Shown: positions 35,909 through 48,408, numbered from the stretch's first letter. The stretch is 64,000 nucleotides of DNA from Paeniglutamicibacter sulfureus (GCF_030512175.1 NZ_JAULBL010000002.1:2788149-2852148); one strand, 5' to 3'. The notes: a model not told the origin generated them from the letters alone. A program made the numbers and translations.

Positions 35909-37198
35909 ATGAACCCGATGACAGGTGACCAGGACACGGGCGAAAGCCAGTCCGAGTCCGCCCCCTCCCACTCGCTGCGGCATGCCGCGGGCCCGTACTT
36001 TGGCGCCTATGGCGGACGCTGGATGCCCGAGTCGCTGATTGCCGCCATGGACGAGCTCAACGAGACGTTCGAGGCAGCCAAGGCCGACCCGGAATTCATT
36101 GCCCAGGTCAAGGACCTGAACAAGAACTACACGGGCCGTCCCTCCCTGCTCACCGAGGCCAAGCGCTTCTCCGAAGCCGCGGGCGGAGTGCGAGTCTTCC
36201 TCAAGCGCGAGGACCTGAACCACACCGGCAGCCACAAGATCAACAACGTCCTCGGCCAGGCCCTGCTGGCCAAGCGCATGGGCAAGACCCGCATCATTGC
36301 CGAGACCGGAGCGGGCCAGCACGGCGTTGCCTCGGCCACCGCAGCTGCCCTCATGGGCCTGGAATGCGTGGTCTACATGGGCGCGGAGGACACCCGCCGG
36401 CAGGCGCTGAACGTGGCGCGCATGCGGCTGCTCGGTGCCACCGTCATTCCGGTGACGGCAGGCTCGCAGACGCTCAAGGACGCCATCAACGAGGCCCTGC
36501 GCGACTGGGTCGCCAACGTGCACAACACCCATTACCTGCTGGGCACCGTCGCCGGCGGACACCCGTTCCCCGCCATGGTCCGCTACTTCCACGAGGTCAT
36601 CGGCGAGGAAGCCCGCGAGCAGATCATCGCCCAGGCCGGACGCCTGCCCGACGCCGTGGCTGCCTGCATCGGCGGCGGTTCCAACGCCATCGGCCTTTTC
36701 CACGGCTTCCTGGATGACCCCTCGGTGGAGCTTTACGGCTTCGAGGCCGGCGGCGACGGCGTCGACACCGGCCGCCACGCAGCGGCCATCACGCTGGGCC
36801 TGCCGGGCGTGCTGCACGGTGCCAAGAGCTACCTGATGCAGGACGACGACGGCCAGACCGTCGATTCCCACTCCATCTCCGCCGGCCTTGACTACCCGAG
36901 TGTCGGCCCGGAGCACGCCTACCTGGCGGACATCGGACGCGTGAACTACGAGCCGGTCACCGACACCGAGGCCATGGACGCCTTCTCGCTGCTCTGCCGC
37001 ACCGAGGGCATCATCCCGGCCATCGAGTCCTCCCACGCCCTGGCCGGCGTGCTGAGGATCGCGCAGCGCAAGATCGCCGCCGGCGCGGTGCCGAAGGAAA
37101 CCATCATCATCGCCAACCTTTCGGGCCGCGGCGACAAGGACGTGGGAACCGCAGCGGAATGGTTCAACCTCATCGACACCGAAAAGGACGCCAAGTGA
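35909..37198 (+). CDS. trpB: Tryptophan synthase beta chain
   Basis: PLP enzyme joining indole and serine. 429 residues from ATG 35909. The core begins [16 protein letters not shown]; the cofactor lysine is in [10 protein letters not shown]; other motifs are [21 protein letters not shown] and [14 protein letters not shown]. An ATG nine bases upstream (35900) overlaps the ribosome-binding AGAAGGA, so the later ATG with 8-nt spacing is preferred. The N-terminal 25 residues are polar and variable. The GTG of trpA overlaps its stop. Confidence 0.96.
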   Translation: MNPMTGDQDTGESQSESAPSHSLRHAAGPYFGAYGGRWMPESLIAAMDELNETFEAAKADPEFIAQVKDLNKNYTGRPSLLTEAKRFSEAAGGVRVFLKREDLNHTGSHKINNVLGQALLAKRMGKTRIIAETGAGQHGVASATAAALMGLECVVYMGAEDTRRQALNVARMRLLGATVIPVTAGSQTLKDAINEALRDWVANVHNTHYLLGTVAGGHPFPAMVRYFHEVIGEEAREQIIAQAGRLPDAVAACIGGGSNAIGLFHGFLDDPSVELYGFEAGGDGVDTGRHAAAITLGLPGVLHGAKSYLMQDDDGQTVDSHSISAGLDYPSVGPEHAYLADIGRVNYEPVTDTEAMDAFSLLCRTEGIIPAIESSHALAGVLRIAQRKIAAGAVPKETIIIANLSGRGDKDVGTAAEWFNLIDTEKDAK

Positions 37199-37989
37199 GC
37201 CCCGTATCCAAGAGTGCCGCGGCGATCGCCGCAGCCCGCGCCGAAGGCCGCCCGGCGCTGATCTGCTACCTGCCCGCCGGCTTCCCCGACGTGCAGGGCA
37301 CCATTGACGCAGCCGTCGCGATGGCCGAGAACGGCGCCGACATCATCGAGGTCGGCATCCCGTACTCGGACCCCGTCATGGACGGTTCCGTCATCCAGGC
37401 CGCCACCGTGCAATCCCTGGCCCAGGGCTTCAAGGTCGCCCAGGTCTTCGACATCGTCAAGGGCATCACCTCCCGCTGTTCGGCCACCGTCATGATCATG
37501 ACGTACTGGAACCCTGTGCTGCGCATGGGCGTGGACGAGTTCTCCCGCCGCCTGGCAGAGGCCGGCGGCGCCGGGCTGATCACCCCGGACCTGGTTCCGG
37601 ACGAGGCAGCCGAATGGATGGAGGCCTCCGACAAGTACGGACTTGACCGCGTCTTCCTGGTCGCACCGTCCTCCACCGAGGCCCGCATGAAGGCCACCGT
37701 GGAAGCCAGCCGAGGCTTCGTCTACTGCGTCTCCGTCATGGGCGTCACCGGCGCCCGCGCCGAGGTCTCCGACGCCGCAGCGGCAGTGGTCACCGCGGCC
37801 CACGCCGCCGGCGCCGAAAACGCCTGCGTCGGGCTCGGCGTCTCGCAGCGCAAGCACGTCGAAGAGATCGGGGCCTACTCCGACGGAGTCATCGTGGGCA
37901 CTGCACTGGTTGCAGCCCTGCGCGACGGGGGAGTGAAGGCGGTAGCCGAGCTCACCGCGGAACTCAGCGGTCGGACAGTGAAGGCATGA
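37195..37989 (+). CDS. trpA: Tryptophan synthase alpha chain
   Basis: Cleaves indole-glycerol phosphate and channels indole to TrpB. 264 residues from GTG 37195, which overlaps the trpB stop by 4 nt. [32 protein letters not shown] (catalytic Glu and Asp), [32 protein letters not shown] and [12 protein letters not shown] are the family motifs. Length and active site are normal. Confidence 0.96.
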   Translation: MSPVSKSAAAIAAARAEGRPALICYLPAGFPDVQGTIDAAVAMAENGADIIEVGIPYSDPVMDGSVIQAATVQSLAQGFKVAQVFDIVKGITSRCSATVMIMTYWNPVLRMGVDEFSRRLAEAGGAGLITPDLVPDEAAEWMEASDKYGLDRVFLVAPSSTEARMKATVEASRGFVYCVSVMGVTGARAEVSDAAAAVVTAAHAAGAENACVGLGVSQRKHVEEIGAYSDGVIVGTALVAALRDGGVKAVAELTAELSGRTVKA

Positions 37990-39017
37990 TGCAGCTGGCT
38001 GTGGCGGGAACCAACGTGCTCGCCTCGATCCCGAGCCCTCCGGCGGAGTTCTCGAAGTTCTCCCTCGGCCCGTTGACCATCCACGCCTACGCCATCTGCA
38101 TCATGTTAGGCATCATCGCCGCCATGTGGATCACCGCCCGCCGCTGGCGTGCCAAGGGCGGACCGGAGGACGTGGTCTGGGACATCTGCATCTGGGCGAT
38201 CCCCTTCGGGATCGTGGGCGGGCGGCTGTACCACGTGCTGGTCACCGATCCCGACTACTACTTCGGCTTCAACGGGCAGAGTGCGCATCTGGCCGAGATC
38301 CCGCAGATCTGGGCCGGCGGCCTGGGCATCATGGGGGCCATCAGCCTCGGCACCGTCGGTGCACTGATCGCCTGCCGCCGTGCCGGAGTGCGCCTCTCGG
38401 CGTTCCTGGACGCGGCTGCTCCCGGCGTGCTGCTCGCCCAGGCCTTCGGGCGCTGGGGTAACTGGTTCAACCAGGAGCTCTTCGGTGCGCCCACCACGTT
38501 GCCGTGGGGCCTGGAAATTGATCCGAACAGCTTCAACTTCCCCCCGGGAATCCCGGCCGGAACGCTGTTCCATCCCACGTTCCTCTACGAATCACTGTGG
38601 AACGTGGCGGGGGTCCTGCTGCTGATTGCACTGGATCGCAAGTTCAAGCTCCGCCGCGGGGCCATGTTCTGGTCCTACCTCATCTGGTATGGCATCGGCC
38701 GCATCATCATGGAAACCATGCGCATCGACGCCGCAGACACCATTTACATCCTGGGCATCGGGTTGCGCGTGCACATGTGGCTGGCCATTGCCATGGTTGT
38801 CCTGGGCGCCACCGGACTGGTCTTCGTGTTCCGCAAGCTGCGCCCGCAGCCAGACCCCGGTGTCTATCTTCCGGGCCGCGAGCCCAAGGCCGAGGTGACG
38901 GAATCCGCCAAGCCCGCAGATGCCGCCAAGCCAACGGACGCCGCGAAGCCAGCCGATCACGAGAACGGCAGCGCCAGGGACACCGGCGAGGCCGGCCCCG
39001 AAACGGGAAACAAGTAG
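37986..39017 (+). CDS. lgt: Prolipoprotein diacylglyceryl transferase
   Basis: Inner-membrane enzyme that attaches diacylglycerol to the lipobox cysteine of prolipoproteins. 343 residues with about seven membrane helices. FGIVGGRLYHV, WAGGLGIMGAI and the Lgt signature GRWGNWFNQELFG (about 155-167), then HPTFLYESLWN, are present. A hydrophilic tail of about 60 residues rich in Ala, Lys and Pro repeats (AKPADAAKPTDAAKPAD) is an actinobacterial feature. It overlaps trpA by 4 nt and ends the trp unit before a strong terminator. Confidence 0.95.
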   Translation: MMQLAVAGTNVLASIPSPPAEFSKFSLGPLTIHAYAICIMLGIIAAMWITARRWRAKGGPEDVVWDICIWAIPFGIVGGRLYHVLVTDPDYYFGFNGQSAHLAEIPQIWAGGLGIMGAISLGTVGALIACRRAGVRLSAFLDAAAPGVLLAQAFGRWGNWFNQELFGAPTTLPWGLEIDPNSFNFPPGIPAGTLFHPTFLYESLWNVAGVLLLIALDRKFKLRRGAMFWSYLIWYGIGRIIMETMRIDAADTIYILGIGLRVHMWLAIAMVVLGATGLVFVFRKLRPQPDPGVYLPGREPKAEVTESAKPADAAKPTDAAKPADHENGSARDTGEAGPETGNK

Positions 39018-39059
39018 CACTTCGGCACCCGCCGAATCCCGATCCGCGATAACCAAGCC

Positions 39060-39106
39060 AAGACCGGTCCCCTCCTTCCCATCCGGAAGGAGGGGACCGG
39101 TCTTTT
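39060..39106 (+). terminator. Strong terminator after lgt
   Basis: A near-perfect 20-bp stem: AAGACCGGTCCCCTCCTTCC pairs with the complementary GGAAGGAGGGGACCGGTCTT, loop CATCC, followed by TTCC. Ends the hisI-trp-lgt unit. Confidence 0.9.
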
Positions 39107-39663
39107 CCGTCCGGGCGCCTGGCCACCCCGAAGGGCACCACTCGGCGTCGAAGCCCGGAGCCGGGTTCGCCGGGAGGTCCTTGTCCGGTGTTCCCGTCGG
39201 AAAGGACCCCGTCGCGAGGACATCCAACCCTTGATACCTGCAGTGGAGACGAGGAAGATGAAGGGATTCATATCGCATTGAGACGAAACTTTGCGGAAAC
39301 TTTATTAATCCAAGTCAGCAACGGTTTGGTAGCAGGTACGAAAACTGTTGGAAACATAAGTGGGTGCAAATCCGAAACATGCCGGTGCTACTCTTTTTTC
39401 ACCGTGGCAGCAGTGACGGGCGCGGAATACCCAGACTCCGCCACCCATGCTGTCGGCGACCACAATGATGTGGAAGCACCCAGTTCGCGCTCCACCCACC
39501 AGGGGAGCGCGCGGATGACGTCCACGTATCGCAGGTGTCACCCCCCACCCCACCGCACGGCCCCCGATTCGGGGTGCCGATTAGCGAGCCCCCTAGCCTT
39601 TCCTCGGCCAGCGTCGCCCGAAGATCCAGAACCTCTGCCCACACACCGAGAAAGGGACCACTC
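39107..39663 (+). other. Long regulatory leader upstream of gltB
   Basis: About 560 bp without a gene. It holds the GlnR-like boxes, an extended -10 (TGCTACTCT, 39386-39394) and then about 260 nt of potential 5' untranslated RNA. No leader peptide is obvious. The local base composition from 39270 to 39400 is clearly AT-richer than its surroundings, as expected of a regulated promoter. Confidence 0.6.
39285..39355 (+). promoter_or_regulatory. GlnR-like boxes upstream of gltB
   Basis: GAAAC-6-GAAAC at 39285-39300 is a perfect copy of the core repeat bound by actinobacterial GlnR; GAAAA-6-GAAAC at 39340-39355 is a second, near-perfect copy. They lie about 90 and 35 bp before an extended -10 at 39386-39394. 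This would fit activation or repression by nitrogen status; direct evidence is lacking. Confidence 0.55.
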
Positions 39664-42600
39664 ATGAGCATGACCGGAGTCCAACTTAATGCCTCACCGC
39701 ATCCAGGCGAGGAGGTTTTCTCGCCCTACACCCGGTTTGCCGATGTACCGGAAGCCCAAGGGCTCTATGACCCGGCAAACGAAAAAGACGCGTGTGGTCT
39801 GGCGGTCATCGCCACGCTGACGCAGGAGGCCACCCACGAGATCGTGGAGCAGGCCCTCGAGGCGCTGCGCCGCCTCGAACACCGCGGCGCCGTGGGTGCC
39901 GATGCAGGCACCGGCGACGGTGCAGGCATCCTCACGCAGATCCCCGACGCATTCTTCCGCGCCGTCACCGGCATCGACCTGCCCGCGCCCGGCCGCTACG
40001 CCGCCGGCACCGCGTTCCTCCCCCAGGAACCGGCACAGCGCGCCGCCGCAGTCACCGCCCTCGAAGAGCTTGCCGCCGAGGAAGGCCTGTCCGTGCTCGG
40101 CTGGCGCGACGTCCCGGTGAACACCGAGGCCATCGGCGCCACCGCCCTGGGCTGCATGCCGCATTTCTCCCAGCTCTTCCTGGGTGCCGCCCAGGAGCAG
40201 GACAAGGACCTTGACGCCCGGGTCTTCCGCATCCGCAAGCGCGCACAAAACAAGTTCGGCGTGTATTTCCCGTCGCTCTCCTCGGCCACCATGGTCTACA
40301 AGGGCATGCTCTCCACCGAGCAGCTCACCGAGTTCTACCCGGACCTGGGCGATACCCGCTTCGCCTCGCGTCTCGGGATCGTCCACTCGCGCTTTTCCAC
40401 CAATACCTTCCCCTCCTGGCCGCTGGCCCAGCCCTTCCGCACCATCGCCCACAACGGCGAGATCAACACGGTGAAGGGCAACCGCAACTGGATGCGAGCC
40501 CGCCAGTCGCAGCTCGCCTCGTCCCTGCTGGGCGAGGTCCCCGAGGAACTCTTCCCCATTTGCAGCCCCGGCGCCTCCGACTCCGCATCCTTCGACGAGG
40601 TCGCCGAACTGCTCATGCTCTCCGGGCGCCCCGTCGCCCAGGCCATCATGATGATGATCCCGGAGGCGTGGGAAAACCACGCAGCCATGGATGCCGACCG
40701 CCGCGCCTTCTACGAGTACAACTCGATGCTCATGGAGCCCTGGGACGGGCCCGCAGCCGTGTCCTTCACCGACGGCAAGCAGGTCGGAGCAGTGCTTGAC
40801 CGCAACGGCTTGCGTCCGGCACGCTACTGGGTCACCACCGACGGACTGGTGGTGTTGGCCAGCGAGGTCGGCGTCATCGACCTTGATCCGGCGCTCATCG
40901 CCGCCAAGGGCCGAGTCGCCCCGGGCAAGATGTTCCTGGTGGACACCGAAGCCGGGCGCATCATCACGGATGACGAAATCAAGTCGCAGGTTGCTGCCTC
41001 GGCGCCGTGGGCCCAGTGGGTCAACGAAAACAAGATCAGCCTGACCGACCTGCCGGACCTGGAGCACGTCAAGCACAACTCCGCCTCCGTGCAGATCCGC
41101 CAGCGCACCTTCGGCTACACCACCGAGGAGCTGCGGATCCTGTTGGCCCCCATGGCCTCCGCCGGCGCCGAGCCGCTGGGCGCCATGGGCTCCGACACCC
41201 CCGTCGCGGTTCTCTCGGACCGCTCCCGGCTGCTCTTCGACTACTTCACCCAGTCCTTCGCCCAGGTCACCAATCCGCCGCTGGACTCGATCCGCGAGGA
41301 GCTTGTCACCTCGCTGGGCACCAGCATTGGCCCGGACGGAAACCTGCTGGCCACCGGCAAGATCGATGCCCAGCAGGTGTCCCTTGACTACCCGGTGATC
41401 ACCAACGACGACCTGGCCAAGATCGCGAACATCCGCGATGCCAACGGCGGCAAGGTCGCGTTGCGCGTCCGCGGTCTCTACCGTCCCGAGGGCGGCGAGT
41501 CCGAGCTGCGCTCCCGCCTGCAGGAAATCTGCGAAAAGGTCTCCGCCGCCATCAACCGCGGCGTGAAGTTCATTGTCCTTTCGGACAGGGACTCCAATGC
41601 CCAGTGGGCGCCGATCCCGTCGCTGCTGCTCACCTCCGCGGTGCACCACCACCTGCTCAAGAGCGCCAACCGCACCAAGACCTCCCTGGTCATCGAGGCC
41701 GGCGACGTACGCGAGGTGCACCACATTGCCGTGCTCGTGGGCTACGGCGCCTCCGCCATCAACCCCTACCTGGCCCTGGAATCGGTCGAGGAAATGGCCC
41801 TGCAGGGCGAACTCGGCACCGTGACCCCGGCCAAGGCGCAGACCAACCTGATCAAGGCGCTGGGCAAGGGCCTGCTGAAGATCATGAGCAAGATGGGCAT
41901 CTCCACCGTCGCCTCCTACTGCGGTGCCCAGACCTTCGAGGCGCTGGGTCTGTCCCAGCGCGTGGTCGACCAGTACTTCACCGGCACCTCCTCACAGCTC
42001 GGAGGCGTGGGCCTTGACGTCATCGCCACCGAAACCGCGATGCGCCATGCCGGTGCCTACCCCAGCGATCTGAACCCCGAGCCGCACCGCGTGCTGGAAA
42101 CCGGCGGCGAATACCAGTGGCGCCGCGAGGGCCCGCCGCACCTCTTCAACCCCGAAACGGTCTTTAGGCTGCAGCATGCAACCCGCGAACGCCGCTACGA
42201 CATCTTCAAGAAGTACACCCAGGGCGTCGACGACCAGGCCAAGGGCCTGATGACGCTGCGCGGGCTGCTGGACTTCAAGCTGGACGATCGCACGCCCATC
42301 GACATCGATGCCGTGGAGCCCGTCTCCGAGATCGTCAAGCGTTTCGCGACCGGTGCGATGAGCTACGGCTCGATTTCCGCCGAGGCGCACGAGACCTTGG
42401 CCATTGCGATGAACCGCCTGGGCGGAAAGTCCAACACCGGCGAGGGCGGCGAGGACGTGGATCGGCTGCTGGACCCCGAGCGCCGCAGCGCTGTCAAGCA
42501 GATCGCCTCCGGCCGCTTCGGCGTGACCAGCATGTACCTCACGCATGCCGATGACCTGCAGATCAAGATGGCGCAGGGTGCCAAGCCCGGCGAGGGCGGC

Positions 42601-44260
42601 CAGCTCATGGCGCAGAAGGTCTACCCCTGGGTGGCCCGCACGCGTCACTCGACCCCGGGCGTCGGGCTGATTTCCCCGCCGCCGCACCACGACATCTATT
42701 CGATCGAGGACCTGGCCCAGCTGATCCACGACGCGAAGTGCTCCAACCCGGGTGCCCGCGTCCACGTGAAGCTGGTCTCCGAGGTCGGCATCGGCACCGT
42801 CGCGGCCGGCGTCACCAAGGCCAAGGCCGACGTGGTGCTGGTTTCCGGCCACGACGGCGGCACCGGTGCCTCCCCGCTGAACTCGCTGAAGCATGCGGGC
42901 GTGCCCTGGGAGCTCGGCCTGGCCGAGACCCAGCAGACGCTGATGCTCAACGGGTTGCGCGAACGTGTGACCGTCCAGGTCGACGGCCAGCTGAAAACCG
43001 GCCGGGACGTCGTCATCGCCGCCCTGCTGGGAGCAGAGGAATTCGGCTTTGCCACCGCACCGCTGGTGGTTGCCGGCTGCATCATGATGCGCGTCTGCCA
43101 CCTGGACACCTGCCCGGTGGGCGTTGCCACGCAGAACCCGGAACTGCGCCAGCGCTTCACCGGCCAGGCCGACCACGTGGTGAACTTCTTCGAGTTCCTC
43201 GCCCAGGAAGTCCGCGAGCTGCTGGCGGAACTCGGTTTCGCGAGCCTCGAGGAAGCCATCGGCCAGGCCGAGCTGCTGGACACCCGCGCCGCCGTGGGCC
43301 ACTGGAAGACCCAGGGCCTGCACCTGGAGCGGATCTTCGACACCGCCGGTTCCAAGGAAGGTGCGCCGCGCAGGCGCACCGGGTCCCAGGACCACGGCCT
43401 GGACAAGCACTTCGACAACCAGCTCATCGCCGCGGCCGCCCCTGCCCTGGAGCGCCGCGAGCACGTTGTTCTTGACCTCCCAATCAAGAACACCGACCGC
43501 TCGGTGGGCACCATGCTGGGCCACCACGTCACCCGCACCTTCGGGATCGACGAGCTGGCACCGGGCACCATCAAGGTGACGCTGCGCGGGCATGCCGGCC
43601 AGTCGCTGGGCGCCTTCCTGCCCGCCGGCGTGGAACTGCACCTGGTCGGCGACTCCAACGACTACGTCGGCAAGGGCCTTTCCGGCGGACGGATCACCGT
43701 CCAGGCGGATGCGCGCAGCGCATTCAACCCCGCGGAGCAAGTCATTGCCGGAAACGTCATCGGCTACGGCGCCACCAGCGGCGAGCTGTTCATCGGCGGC
43801 ATGGTGGGCGAACGCTTCTGCGTGCGCAACTCCGGCGCCACCGCGGTGGTCGAGGGCATCGGCGACCACGGCTGCGAGTACATGACCGGTGGAACCGCGC
43901 TGATCCTTGGCGCCACCGGGCGCAACTTCGCCGCCGGCATGTCCGGCGGCGTGGCCTACGTCCTGGACCTGGACGTGGCGGCGCTGAACCCGCTCGCCGT
44001 AGCCAACGACGACCTGCTCCTGTCCGGTCCGGACGAAGCCGATCTGGCGTTGATCAAGGACCTGCTGACGCAGCAGGTGGAGTACACCGGTTCGGCGCTG
44101 GCAGCCAGCCTGCTGGCCGACTGGCCGGTGGCCGCCGCCCGCATCACCAAGGTGCTGCCGCGCGATTACGCAGCCGTCTCACAGGCACGCAACGATGCCG
44201 CCAATGAAGGATTCGACCCGGATTCAGCAACTGTCTGGAACCGGATTCTGGAGGTGACCC

Positions 44261-44268
<8 letters not shown>
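39664..44268 (+). CDS. gltB: Glutamate synthase (NADPH) large subunit
   Basis: Makes two glutamates from glutamine and 2-oxoglutarate. 1534 residues. A 43-residue propeptide precedes the nucleophile C44 (EKDACGLAV) of the class II glutamine amidotransferase domain (44-440). A central domain, the FMN-binding synthase domain (about 850-1230; MSYGSISAEAHETLAIAMNRLGGKSNTGEGGED is its hallmark) and the 3Fe-4S cysteines (CHLDTCPVGVA) follow; the C-terminal beta-helix GXGXG domain (about 1280-1500) ends it. ATG 39664 has AGAAAGG 9 nt upstream. The stop overlaps gltD by 8 nt. Confidence 0.97.
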
Positions 44269-45718
<1,450 letters not shown>

Positions 45719-45772
45719 GACGGATGCACCTCTTATGCGGTGTTTTCCCGACCTGAGGAATGGAAAGGCAGA

Positions 45773-45778
45773 TAGGCT
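45773..45778 (+). promoter_or_regulatory. -10 element of pyk (leaderless)
   Basis: TAGGCT, 6 nt, then ATG 45785. No ribosome-binding site can fit, so a leaderless mRNA is likely. Confidence 0.5.
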
Positions 45779-45784
45779 AACCGT

Positions 45785-47302
45785 ATGAGACGCGCAAAGA
45801 TTGTGGCCACTTGGGGCCCGGCGATCGGCACCTACGACAAGACATTGGCAGTGCTCAAGGCGGGTGTTGACGTCGCACGCTTGAACATGAGCCACGGCGA
45901 CCACTCGATGCATGCCGAGAACCTCGGCAACGTGCGGGCAGCGGCTGAGGAGCTCGGCCGGCCGGTCGGCATCTTTGCCGACCTCCAGGGCCCCAAGATC
46001 CGGCTGGGCCGATTCGTGGGCGACGCCAAGCACATGCTGCACGTGGGGGACACCTTCACCATCGTGATCGCCGACGTGCTGGGCGACGGAACCTTCTGCT
46101 CCACGACGTTCAAGGGCCTGCCCGAGGACGTCAACGTCGGCGACATCCTCCTGATCAACGACGGCAAGGTCGCCCTGCGCGCCACCGCCGTCGATGACGA
46201 GAAGGTCGTCACCGAGGTCGTCGTGGGAGGGGAGGTGTCAAACAACAAGGGCATCAACCTCCCCGGGGTCGCTGTCAACGTTCCCGCCTTGAGCGAGAAG
46301 GACGAGGACGACCTGCGCTGGGCCATCCGGGCCGGCGTCGACATGGTCGCCCTGTCCTTCGTGCGCAACGCCTCGGACATCCAGCGCGTGCACGAGATCA
46401 TGGACGAGGAAGGCCGTCGCCTTCCGGTGATCGCGAAGGTCGAGAAGCCGCAGGCTGTCGACGCGATCGAGGAAATCATCGACGCCTTCGATGCGATCAT
46501 GGTTGCCCGTGGCGACCTGGGTGTGGAGCTTCCCCTCGAGGAGGTCCCGCTGGTGCAGAAGCGAGCCATTGAACTGGCCCGCCGCTGGGCCAAGCCGGTC
46601 ATCGTTGCCACCCAGGTGCTCGAATCCATGATCGAGTCCCCGACGCCCACCCGCGCCGAGGCCTCCGACTGCGCCAACGCCGTCCTCGACGGCGCCGATG
46701 CGGTCATGCTTTCGGGGGAGACCAGCGTGGGCGAATACCCCATCGAAACCGTCGAGACCATGGCGCGGATCATTTCCTCCACGGAAACGCACGGTCTGGA
46801 CCGCATCCCGCGCCTGGGCTCAAAGCCCAAGACGCGCGGCGGTGCGATCACCCGCGCCGCCGTGGAGATCGCCGACCAGCTGGATGCCAAGTACATCGTG
46901 GCGTTCACCCAGTCCGGCGACTCGGCCCGACGCCTGTCCCGGTTGCGCCCCAAGCGCCCGGTGCTGGCGTTTACGCCGCTGCCACAGACCTACAACATCA
47001 TGACCCTGATGTGGGGCATCCAGCCGCGTCTGGTCGAGTACGCGGACCACACCGACAAGATGACCGCACAGGTCGACCGCGCACTGCTGGCCGAAGGGCT
47101 TGCCGAGATCAACGACATTGTCTGCATCGCGGCCGGTTCCCCTCCAGGCCAGGCGGGCTCCACCAACTCGCTGCGCATCCACAAGGTCGGCGACCTCGCA
47201 GATGCAGGCCAGCTCGGTGACGGCAAGCCGATGCCGGCACGCGAGAAGGTCGGGCCGTGGGACTCCGAGAACGTAGCGGGCCCCGAAGCCATCTCCATCT
47301 AG
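45785..47302 (+). CDS. pyk: Pyruvate kinase
   Basis: Last step of glycolysis, from PEP and ADP to pyruvate and ATP. 505 residues. MRRAKIVATWGPA (substrate-site start; Trp replaces the usual Leu of ATLGPA/ATIGPA), VARLNMSHG, FADLQGPKIRLG, SEKDEDDLRWAI, VIAKVEKPQA (catalytic Lys), MVARGDLGVELPLEEVPLVQK and MLSGETSVGEYP are all present. The C-terminal effector domain (about 350-480) carries FTQSGDSARRLSRLRP. It lies 66 bp after gltD with its own promoter. Confidence 0.96.
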   Translation: MRRAKIVATWGPAIGTYDKTLAVLKAGVDVARLNMSHGDHSMHAENLGNVRAAAEELGRPVGIFADLQGPKIRLGRFVGDAKHMLHVGDTFTIVIADVLGDGTFCSTTFKGLPEDVNVGDILLINDGKVALRATAVDDEKVVTEVVVGGEVSNNKGINLPGVAVNVPALSEKDEDDLRWAIRAGVDMVALSFVRNASDIQRVHEIMDEEGRRLPVIAKVEKPQAVDAIEEIIDAFDAIMVARGDLGVELPLEEVPLVQKRAIELARRWAKPVIVATQVLESMIESPTPTRAEASDCANAVLDGADAVMLSGETSVGEYPIETVETMARIISSTETHGLDRIPRLGSKPKTRGGAITRAAVEIADQLDAKYIVAFTQSGDSARRLSRLRPKRPVLAFTPLPQTYNIMTLMWGIQPRLVEYADHTDKMTAQVDRALLAEGLAEINDIVCIAAGSPPGQAGSTNSLRIHKVGDLADAGQLGDGKPMPAREKVGPWDSENVAGPEAISI

Positions 47303-47315
47303 TCCTGGCAAGCCA

Positions 47316-47370
47316 AGGCCGGATTTTCATCGCGGTTCCCGTTGGGGGATCGAGGTGGGAGTCCGGCCTT
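47316..47370. terminator. Terminator between convergent pyk and ridA
   Basis: AAGGCCGGA near 47315 pairs with TCCGGCCTT at 47362-47370, separated by a long loop. It sits exactly between the two converging stops. Confidence 0.6.
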
Positions 47371-47387
47371 CGTGCTTTGCGCCCGTA

Positions 47388-47795
47388 TCAGTCCAGCACG
47401 GCGGCGACCGCCTCGATTTCCACGAGCTGGTGGTCGTATCCGAGGACGGTGGTGCCCATCAGGGTGCTGGGAACGTCGTGGTTTCCAAATGCGGCACGAA
47501 CGACCTCCCAAGCCGCCACGAGGTCCTTTTGCGTTGATGAGGCAACCAGCACGCGCGTGGAGATGACATCGGGCAGGCCTGCTCCGGCCGCTTCCAAGGC
47601 GATTTTCAAGTTCTCGATGCATTTGGCCGCCTGGGCCGCGTAGTCCCCGATTCCGGCGGTGCTTCCATCCTGATTGAGCGGGCAAGAACCTGCCAGGAAA
47701 ATCAGTCGTGCATTGGCCGGCGCCGTCGAGGCGTAGGCATATTGCGCAACATTGCTGAGCTGCTGGGAGCGAATCAAGGTGACTGCGCTGGGCAT
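47388..47795 (-). CDS. ridA: RidA family protein (YjgF/UK114)
   Basis: 135-residue RidA-superfamily protein; typical members deaminate reactive enamine/imine intermediates of PLP enzymes. Family segments: QLSNVAQYAYAS, RLIFLAGSCPLNQDGS, GDYAAQAAKCIENLKIALEAAG, DVISTRVLVASS and the end STLMGTTVLGYDHQLVEIEAVA. The canonical substrate arginine (usually in xxxTRVEV) appears in the STRVLV strand. ATG 47795 is chosen; the open frame upstream shows no similarity. A -10 (TAGGCT, 47847-47842) lies about 47 nt upstream. Confidence 0.87.
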   Translation of the reverse strand: MPSAVTLIRSQQLSNVAQYAYASTAPANARLIFLAGSCPLNQDGSTAGIGDYAAQAAKCIENLKIALEAAGAGLPDVISTRVLVASSTQKDLVAAWEVVRAAFGNHDVPSTLMGTTVLGYDHQLVEIEAVAAVLD

Positions 47796-48130
47796 CGCGG
47801 TCCTATCTGTGTGTGGGGGCGAATTGGGCGTGAACGATTCAAGCCTAACCATTGGGTGTTTCGCCGTGACAGCCTGATCCTCGATGCGTCGTTTGGCCTC
47901 GAGCGCTCCTGGCCGCGGCAGGTTTCGATCTGCGGTCGCAGGACACGTCTCCAGCAGGCTCCACATGCGTCCCGAGGAGCACCGCCGTGACGGACACCTT
48001 GGGCGACGTGTTCACGCATGGCTCCGGAGCCATGCGGCGAAAGGGGAAAATGCTTTTGGGATTGCATTTTTCCTGAACTCCCGGCAGGAACGGGGGCGTT
48101 GGGGGTGCCGGGCCCGGACAAAAGAAAAAG
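47796..48130. other. Gap upstream of ridA
   Basis: About 335 bp without a recognised gene. It contains the ridA promoter candidate and a perfect 20-bp palindrome, GCATGGCTCC/GGAGCCATGC at 48016-48035. Confidence 0.5.
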
Positions 48131-48166
48131 ACCCCGATCCCTTATGAAATAAGGGATCGGGGTCGT
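48131..48166 (-). terminator. Terminator of tRNA-Leu, bidirectional
   Basis: ACCCCGATCCCTTAT and its complement form a 15-bp stem with a GAA-type loop. On the minus strand it is followed by a T-rich run, right after tRNA-Leu. Confidence 0.85.
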
Positions 48167-48170
48167 TTTG

Positions 48171-48251
48171 TGCCCGAGGTGGGACTCGAACCCACACACC
48201 TTTCGATACTGCATTTTGAGTGCAGCGCGTCTACCATTCCGCCACTCGGGC
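48171..48251 (-). tRNA. tRNA-Leu (CAA)
   Basis: Class II tRNA of 81 nt with acceptor GCCCGAG/CTCGGGC, anticodon stem CTGCA/TGCAG and loop CTCAAAA (CAA), and a short variable arm. CCA is not encoded. Confidence 0.95.
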
Positions 48252-48344
48252 GGGCACAATTCGAAGCAGCGAGAATAAGCGTAACCGATAATTGCTTTGC
48301 GCTGAAATCCTCGCGTCCTTGCGGTTATCCACTGTACATGCAGA

Positions 48345-48350
48345 TAGGCT
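48345..48350 (+). promoter_or_regulatory. Putative -10 of the pdtaR-like gene
   Basis: TAGGCT lies 58 nt before the ATG, so this gene should have a normal leader. Its ribosome-binding site is GAAGGAG just before the start. Confidence 0.4.
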
Positions 48351-48408
48351 TAACGACGAAACCGAGTACTGATGATGCCCCCGGTCACGCCGGGATTGAA
48401 GGAGCACG

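Noticed and set aside
39330-39440. Cobalamin-riboswitch-like wording (GGGTGCAAATCC) upstream of gltB
   Set aside because: Only one short box resembles the consensus; the remaining conserved boxes and pairing are absent and the downstream gene is not B12-related. The GAAAC repeats explain the region better.
39694-43869. Two long minus-strand frames (676 and 625 residues) inside gltB
   Set aside because: Antisense shadows of gltB caused by GC-biased third positions; no similarity or start signals.
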